Positions 39,278 through 43,116 of a DNA stretch of 43,116 nt are shown in pieces. The notes under the pieces are model-generated. The model searched no databases and was not told the origin of the DNA. It saw only the letters and a list, made by a program, of their open reading frames with translations. The DNA is taken from contig JHWS01000014.1 of NCBI GenBank assembly GCA_000687675.1, positions 1-43,116 of the forward strand. Reading direction: 5' to 3'. Position 1 is the first letter of the stretch; the number at the start of each line of letters is the position of its first letter. Both the position numbers and the translations under genes were made by a program. This DNA is from Lachnospiraceae bacterium NC2008. GTDB taxonomy: Bacteria; Bacillota; Clostridia; Lachnospirales; Lachnospiraceae.

Positions 39278-40303
39278 ATGAGCGAAGATGTTTTAATACT
39301 TGCTATTGAAAGCTCCTGCGATGAAACTGCAGCAGCTGTTGTTAAGAATGGCAGAGAATGTTTGTCGAATGTCATATATTCACAAATTGATTTACATACA
39401 TTATACGGCGGGGTAGTACCTGAGATTGCTTCCAGAAAGCACATTGAAAAGGTTAATCAGGTTATAGATAAAGCCCTTAAGGATGCAGGAGTAACTTTAG
39501 ATGATATTACTGCAATTGCTGTAACATATGGACCAGGACTTGTTGGTGCTTTACTTGTTGGTGTATCTGCTGCTAAAGCTATAGCATTTGCTTCTGGTAA
39601 GCCACTTATTGGTGTTCATCATATAGAAGGGCATATATGCGCGAACTATATTGAAAATCCTACACTCGAGCCACCTTTCCACTGTCTTGTAGTATCAGGT
39701 GGACATACTCATCTTGTAAGAGTAGAAGACTATGGCAAGTATACTATACTTGGAAAAACCAGGGACGATGCAGCCGGCGAGGCATTTGACAAGGTAGCAA
39801 GGGCTATTGGACTTGGATATCCAGGTGGACCTAAGATAGATAAACTTTCTAATGAAGGTAATCCTGAGGCTATTGTATTCCCAAGAGCCAAGGTTTCTGA
39901 CAATGTATATGACTTTTCATTTAGTGGCCTTAAGTCGGCAGTTCTTAACTATCTCAATGGCTGCGAGATGAAGGGAGAAGAAGTTAATAGGGCAGATGTA
40001 GCAGCTTCATTCCAGAAGTCTGTTATTGACGTATTAGTATCTCATTCTATGGAGGCTCTTGCTGAGCACCATGCAAGCAAATTCGCTATAGCTGGTGGAG
40101 TGGCATCCAATGCCCACCTTAGAGAAGCTATGGAGACAGCCTGCAAGGAAAGAGGTATAGAATTCTATCACCCATCTCCAATATTATGTACAGATAATGC
40201 AGCTATGATAGGAGCAGCAGGATATTATGAATATATTGCTGGCACTAGAAGTGGCTATGATCTCAATGCAATTCCAAACTTAAAATTAGGTGAAAGAGCG
40301 TGA
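39278..40303 (+). CDS. tsaD: tRNA N6-threonylcarbamoyladenosine transferase TsaD
   Basis: 341 residues. The start [15 protein letters not shown] and the iron-binding HHIEGH (His115, His119) are family marks. [46 protein letters not shown] and [16 protein letters not shown] follow. It attaches threonylcarbamoyl to A37 with TsaB and TsaE, and all three lie in this operon. The stop overlaps the ispD start by 4 bp (GTGA). Confidence 0.96.
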   Translation: MSEDVLILAIESSCDETAAAVVKNGRECLSNVIYSQIDLHTLYGGVVPEIASRKHIEKVNQVIDKALKDAGVTLDDITAIAVTYGPGLVGALLVGVSAAKAIAFASGKPLIGVHHIEGHICANYIENPTLEPPFHCLVVSGGHTHLVRVEDYGKYTILGKTRDDAAGEAFDKVARAIGLGYPGGPKIDKLSNEGNPEAIVFPRAKVSDNVYDFSFSGLKSAVLNYLNGCEMKGEEVNRADVAASFQKSVIDVLVSHSMEALAEHHASKFAIAGGVASNAHLREAMETACKERGIEFYHPSPILCTDNAAMIGAAGYYEYIAGTRSGYDLNAIPNLKLGERA

Positions 40304-41016
40304 AAAATATAGCAATCATTCTTTCTGGCGGTGTCGGAAAGAGGATGAATCTTGATATACCAAAACAGTATATGGAGATAGAGGGCAAACCTCTTCTGTA
40401 TTACACAATCAAAGCTTTCCAGGAAAGCTTTATTGACCATATTATTCTTGTTTGTGGCAAGGATGATATTGAAAATTGTAAGAGCGAATATATTACTAAG
40501 TATGGCTTTAATAAGATTAAGGCTGTTGTAGCTGGTGGCAAAGAAAGGTATAACTCAGTAATTAATGGCCTTAAGGCAGTTAATTGCAACAGTGATGATA
40601 ATATCTATATTCACGATGGAGCCAGACCTTTTGTTAGCCTGGCTATATTAGACAGAACCAGATTATGTCTTGATAGTGAGAAGGCCTGCATAGTTGGAGT
40701 GGCTGTAAAAGATACTATCAAGATAGTGGATGATAATGGCTATGTTGTAGATACGCCTAAAAGGGACAGTCTATATATGATTCAGACCCCGCAGGCATTT
40801 AAGTATGAGCTTATTAAAGAGGCTTATAACAAGCTTGAAGAGCTGGAAAGTAAAGGGAGCATAGCTGACCTTAAGATTACAGATGATGCTATGGTTGTAG
40901 AGCATTTTTCTGGTCATAAGGTTAAGATTGTTGCTGGCGAATATGAAAATATTAAGATCACATCGCCAGAAGATATTATTACTGCTAAAGAGATTATTAG
41001 GGAAAGACAGTTATAG
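40300..41016 (+). CDS. ispD: 2-C-methyl-D-erythritol 4-phosphate cytidylyltransferase (IspD)
   Basis: 238 residues with a GTG start overlapping tsaD by 4 bp. The nucleotide motif [19 protein letters not shown] is near residues 5-23. HDGARPFVS (about 107-115), VKDTIKIV and [11 protein letters not shown] are IspD family signatures. It couples CTP to methylerythritol phosphate in the non-mevalonate isoprenoid pathway. TarI ribitol-phosphate cytidylyltransferases share this fold and motifs; with no tarJ nearby IspD is preferred. Confidence 0.82.
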   Translation: MKNIAIILSGGVGKRMNLDIPKQYMEIEGKPLLYYTIKAFQESFIDHIILVCGKDDIENCKSEYITKYGFNKIKAVVAGGKERYNSVINGLKAVNCNSDDNIYIHDGARPFVSLAILDRTRLCLDSEKACIVGVAVKDTIKIVDDNGYVVDTPKRDSLYMIQTPQAFKYELIKEAYNKLEELESKGSIADLKITDDAMVVEHFSGHKVKIVAGEYENIKITSPEDIITAKEIIRERQL

Positions 41017-42569
41017 TGAAAAGATTCTACGAATTTGTATACAAACACAGGTTATTATTTTTGATAACCTTTATATGGGCTACCTTATGTCAGGGCTTCT
41101 TGCTCCTTAATGGCTATGTTGGAATAGATACTGCAGATGCCTTATTTACCAAGGGGCAGTCTCATTATAATGTGTGCCTTGGCATGGGCAGACAGTGGGT
41201 TGTATTCTTAAAATTTCTTACTGGAAATCTTATAATTAATCCATATGTGGTAGGGGGACTTACCCTTATCTTCACATGGATATCTTCTATTATATGGTCT
41301 TATCTAATAGTATATATATCGAAGAAAGATGATGAGAGGATGCTTTCGGCATTTTCTTTTGTTCTTCTTTCCTCGCCAATATTAACAGAAACATTCTATT
41401 TTAAGGTTCAGTCTACAGAGTTTGCTATTAGTTTTATCTGTGTAGGTTTATCCCTTCTTTGGACTCATATATTCACTGAAAAAAAGAAAATGCTCTATCT
41501 TATTGGGGCAGTAGTTATGATGCTTGTTTATATGGGGACATATCAGTCATTTACGCCGCTTTATATTGCCGGAGCCCAGATATGTTTTCTTTTTATGTTC
41601 TGGATTAGAGGTAATGCGGAGTCCAAGGGGCTGTTTAAATCTATGTGGAAGTATGTAGCTACTTTTGCATGTACTTTTTTAGCTGGCTTTATTTTAAATC
41701 AGGTCATTACAAGATTATTCTTTAGTGGTGATTCTTACTACGATAATTTGGTTCACTGGCAGACAGAGAGCTTTACCAGCTGTCTTTACGCAGTGGTTAA
41801 GTATATTGGTAGAACTTTAATTAGTAATTCTAAATATTACTCGGCATTCTGCAGTCTGCTTTTAGTTATACTTATAGGCTTAAGTTTAGGTTCGTTTATA
41901 AGAAAGAGAACTAAGGAGAACTTTTTCGTTTTATTTGTAACTGCACTTCTTGCTATTGCACCAAGCTATATGGCTATTATTCTTGGCGGTGATATTGTAG
42001 TTAGAACACAGGTTACATACCCATTCCTTATGGCAAGTGTGGCAGCAGCTGTATATATTCTTGTAAAAGAAAAAATGCTAGAGAAAGTACCTGCTGCAAG
42101 AATATTCTATATAATAATTGCTATCGCAGTATTTCTTATATCATATGTACAGATGTGTTTTGCACTTCGTCTTTCATACACAGACAGAATGCGAAATATA
42201 GCTGACGAGAGATTAGCTCACGATATTATTCTTGAGATAGAGAAGTTCCAAAATGAAGACAGGTCTATACCAGTATTCTTTGCCGGAGCATACTATACAG
42301 ATCTTAATGATTCATGCTTACTTGGCGAGAGTATAGGCAGATCTATGTTTGCCTGGGACACAGAGACAGAACCACTGGGATATTTTAGTAGCAGAAGATG
42401 TATAAACTACATAGGACTTTTCGGCTACAAGTATAACTATGTGGAAGATGTTACAGGATTATATGAAAAATGCTCAGCTTTACCATCTTATCCAAATCCA
42501 GGATACGTATCTGGAGAAAATGGCGTAATTATGGTGAATCTGGGGGATAAGAAAGACCTTAACAGATAA
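41016..42569 (+). CDS. GtrII-like polytopic glucosyltransferase-domain membrane protein
   Basis: 517 residues with about eleven hydrophobic helices. The early loop between helices 1 and 2 (NGYVGIDTADALFTKGQSHYNVCLGMGRQW) and the following LKFLTGN match the glucosyltransferase GtrII domain found in O-antigen and teichoic-acid-modifying enzymes. A soluble tail (about 400-517) with DTETEPLGYFSSRRCINYIGLFGYKYNYVEDV follows. It begins with GTG at 41016, sharing one base with the ispD stop. It may add sugars to a cell-surface polymer, but donor and acceptor are unknown. Confidence 0.72.
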   Translation: MKRFYEFVYKHRLLFLITFIWATLCQGFLLLNGYVGIDTADALFTKGQSHYNVCLGMGRQWVVFLKFLTGNLIINPYVVGGLTLIFTWISSIIWSYLIVYISKKDDERMLSAFSFVLLSSPILTETFYFKVQSTEFAISFICVGLSLLWTHIFTEKKKMLYLIGAVVMMLVYMGTYQSFTPLYIAGAQICFLFMFWIRGNAESKGLFKSMWKYVATFACTFLAGFILNQVITRLFFSGDSYYDNLVHWQTESFTSCLYAVVKYIGRTLISNSKYYSAFCSLLLVILIGLSLGSFIRKRTKENFFVLFVTALLAIAPSYMAIILGGDIVVRTQVTYPFLMASVAAAVYILVKEKMLEKVPAARIFYIIIAIAVFLISYVQMCFALRLSYTDRMRNIADERLAHDIILEIEKFQNEDRSIPVFFAGAYYTDLNDSCLLGESIGRSMFAWDTETEPLGYFSSRRCINYIGLFGYKYNYVEDVTGLYEKCSALPSYPNPGYVSGENGVIMVNLGDKKDLNR

Positions 42570-42628
42570 GCTTTAGATAGCATATATGAGTGAATTTCAA
42601 AAAAAATTAAAAAAAATAAAAAAAGTTG

Positions 42629-42657
42629 TTGACACATGAAATTCGTTTTGCTATTAT
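42629..42657 (+). promoter_or_regulatory. Strong promoter of the tRNA-Ser / rRNA operon
   Basis: TTGACA (42629-42634), 17-bp spacer, TATTAT (42652-42657), preceded by a long A-rich tract (42598-42625) like the UP elements of stable-RNA promoters. It lies 40 bp before tRNA-Ser and probably also serves 16S. Confidence 0.85.
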
Positions 42658-42660
42658 AAC

Positions 42661-42696
42661 ACTTGCGCCGGTCAAGACGGACCGCAAAGAGAATAT
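42661..42696 (+). other. Leader hairpin before tRNA-Ser
   Basis: CGGTC-aagacg-GACCG (42669-42673 / 42680-42684) and the alternative TTGCG/CGCAA (42663-42667 / 42683-42687) can pair. They are probably a processing or antitermination leader. Confidence 0.4.
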
Positions 42697-42782
42697 GGAG
42701 AGGTATCGAAGTGGTCATAACGAGGCGGTCTTGAAAACCGTTTGTCGGCAACGGCACGTGGGTTCGAATCCCACCCTCTCCG
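42697..42782 (+). tRNA. tRNA-Ser (anticodon TGA)
   Basis: The acceptor stem GGAGAGG (42697-42703) pairs with CCTCTCC (42775-42781), with discriminator G at 42782. The anticodon stem GCGGT/ACCGT encloses the loop CTTGAAA, anticodon TGA, so it reads UCA serine codons. A long variable arm (about 42743-42757) marks it as class II, and the T arm GTGGG-TTCGAAT-CCCAC is standard. CCA is not encoded, so it must be added after RNase Z-type trimming. It lies directly upstream of 16S in the same transcription unit, an unusual place. Confidence 0.96.
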
Positions 42783-42966
42783 GTAGGTCGCTCCGACCGA
42801 AGAACATTGACAACTAAACAGTAATGCAACCCTGAAAATTTCAAAGAGAAGTTGCTTTTAGGTAAGCAACAAAATCTGAAAATTTCAGATTGATTCAAAC
42901 GAATCGAAAACCAAGTAATAACGGTTAAACAAATTTAGCTAGCTTCAAAGGAAGCAGGCAAACTTT
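42783..42966 (+). other. Structured leader between tRNA-Ser and 16S rRNA
   Basis: This 184-bp spacer holds several hairpins: GGTCG-ctc-CGACC (42786-42798), GTTGCTT-ttaggt-AAGCAAC (42851-42870), AATCTGAAA-a-TTTCAGATT (42873-42891) and GCTTC-aaag-GAAGC (42942-42955). AGAACATTGACAACTAAACA (42801-42820) resembles the boxA-containing spacer sequence common before Firmicute rRNA genes. CTGAAAATTTCA occurs twice (42832-42843 and 42876-42887). These are likely processing and antitermination signals. Confidence 0.6.

Positions 42967-43116
<150 letters not shown>

Noticed and set aside
40300-41016. TarI (ribitol-phosphate cytidylyltransferase) instead of IspD
   Set aside because: The motifs do not separate the two, but no TarJ-type reductase lies nearby. 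IspD is kept with lowered confidence.
42488-42898. A 136-codon minus-strand frame across the GtrII end, tRNA-Ser and leader
   Set aside because: It reads through a clear tRNA gene and the rRNA promoter. Such frames are common annotation artefacts over tRNAs.

Overview
The window comes from a low-GC Gram-positive anaerobe, almost certainly a butyrate-producing member of the Lachnospiraceae (Butyrivibrio or Pseudobutyrivibrio-like). The basis is the complete crotonase-type butyrate gene set (thl-crt-hbd-bcd-etfB-etfA plus ptb-buk), strong AGGAGG-type ribosome binding sites, A+T-rich spacers, a long-form HPF and the 5' end of a clostridial-type 16S rRNA at the right edge. The species cannot be fixed from this sequence alone.

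Left part (1-10.5 kb), accessory. A truncated IS3-family orfA (minus strand) lies beside a 15-codon remnant that resembles an ABC ATPase N-terminus. Next comes a TetR regulator with a perfect palindrome at its promoter and a related palindrome before a tightly packed cluster: flavodoxin, MATE efflux pump, histidine phosphatase and a TrpB2-type tryptophan synthase beta chain. Then follow a HigB/HigA-like toxin-antitoxin pair with a 41-bp operator palindrome, a tiny ribbon-helix-helix repressor, a lipoprotein and two related zinc-ribbon membrane proteins. This stretch ends in a decayed second copy of the phosphatase 3' end, so the toxin-antitoxin and membrane-protein block is bracketed by direct repeats. 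A secreted CAP-domain protein closes the region.

Middle (10.6-26.7 kb). A 1242-residue soluble protein joins a LacI-like sensor, a variant GGDEF (GSDEF), a complete-looking EAL domain and a C-terminal beta-helix-like repeat region. After it come a convergent FabG-like reductase, thioredoxin reductase, a secreted SH3b-NlpC/P60 hydrolase, HPF, and the butyryl-CoA operon with its own promoter, two internal hairpins and a strong terminator. An RluD-family pseudouridine synthase and a DegV protein follow.

Right part (26.8-43.1 kb), mostly housekeeping. ptb and buk (butyryl-CoA to butyrate plus ATP) are packed against secA and prfB. prfB is a single uninterrupted frame that retains the fossil of the programmed frameshift site. 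A minus-strand group (DUF975-like membrane protein, SprA-like HEQEH protein, small membrane protein, membrane-anchored GH25 lysozyme) is followed by a plus-strand operon carrying the t6A genes tsaE, tsaB and tsaD together with rimI, an RNase Z-like hydrolase, ispD and a GtrII-like membrane protein. The window ends with a strong promoter, tRNA-Ser(UGA), a structured leader and the start of 16S rRNA.

No CRISPR array or complete prophage is visible. The best candidates for something undescribed are the sensor/GSDEF/EAL/beta-helix fusion and the repeat-bracketed block of lipoprotein and zinc-ribbon membrane proteins.
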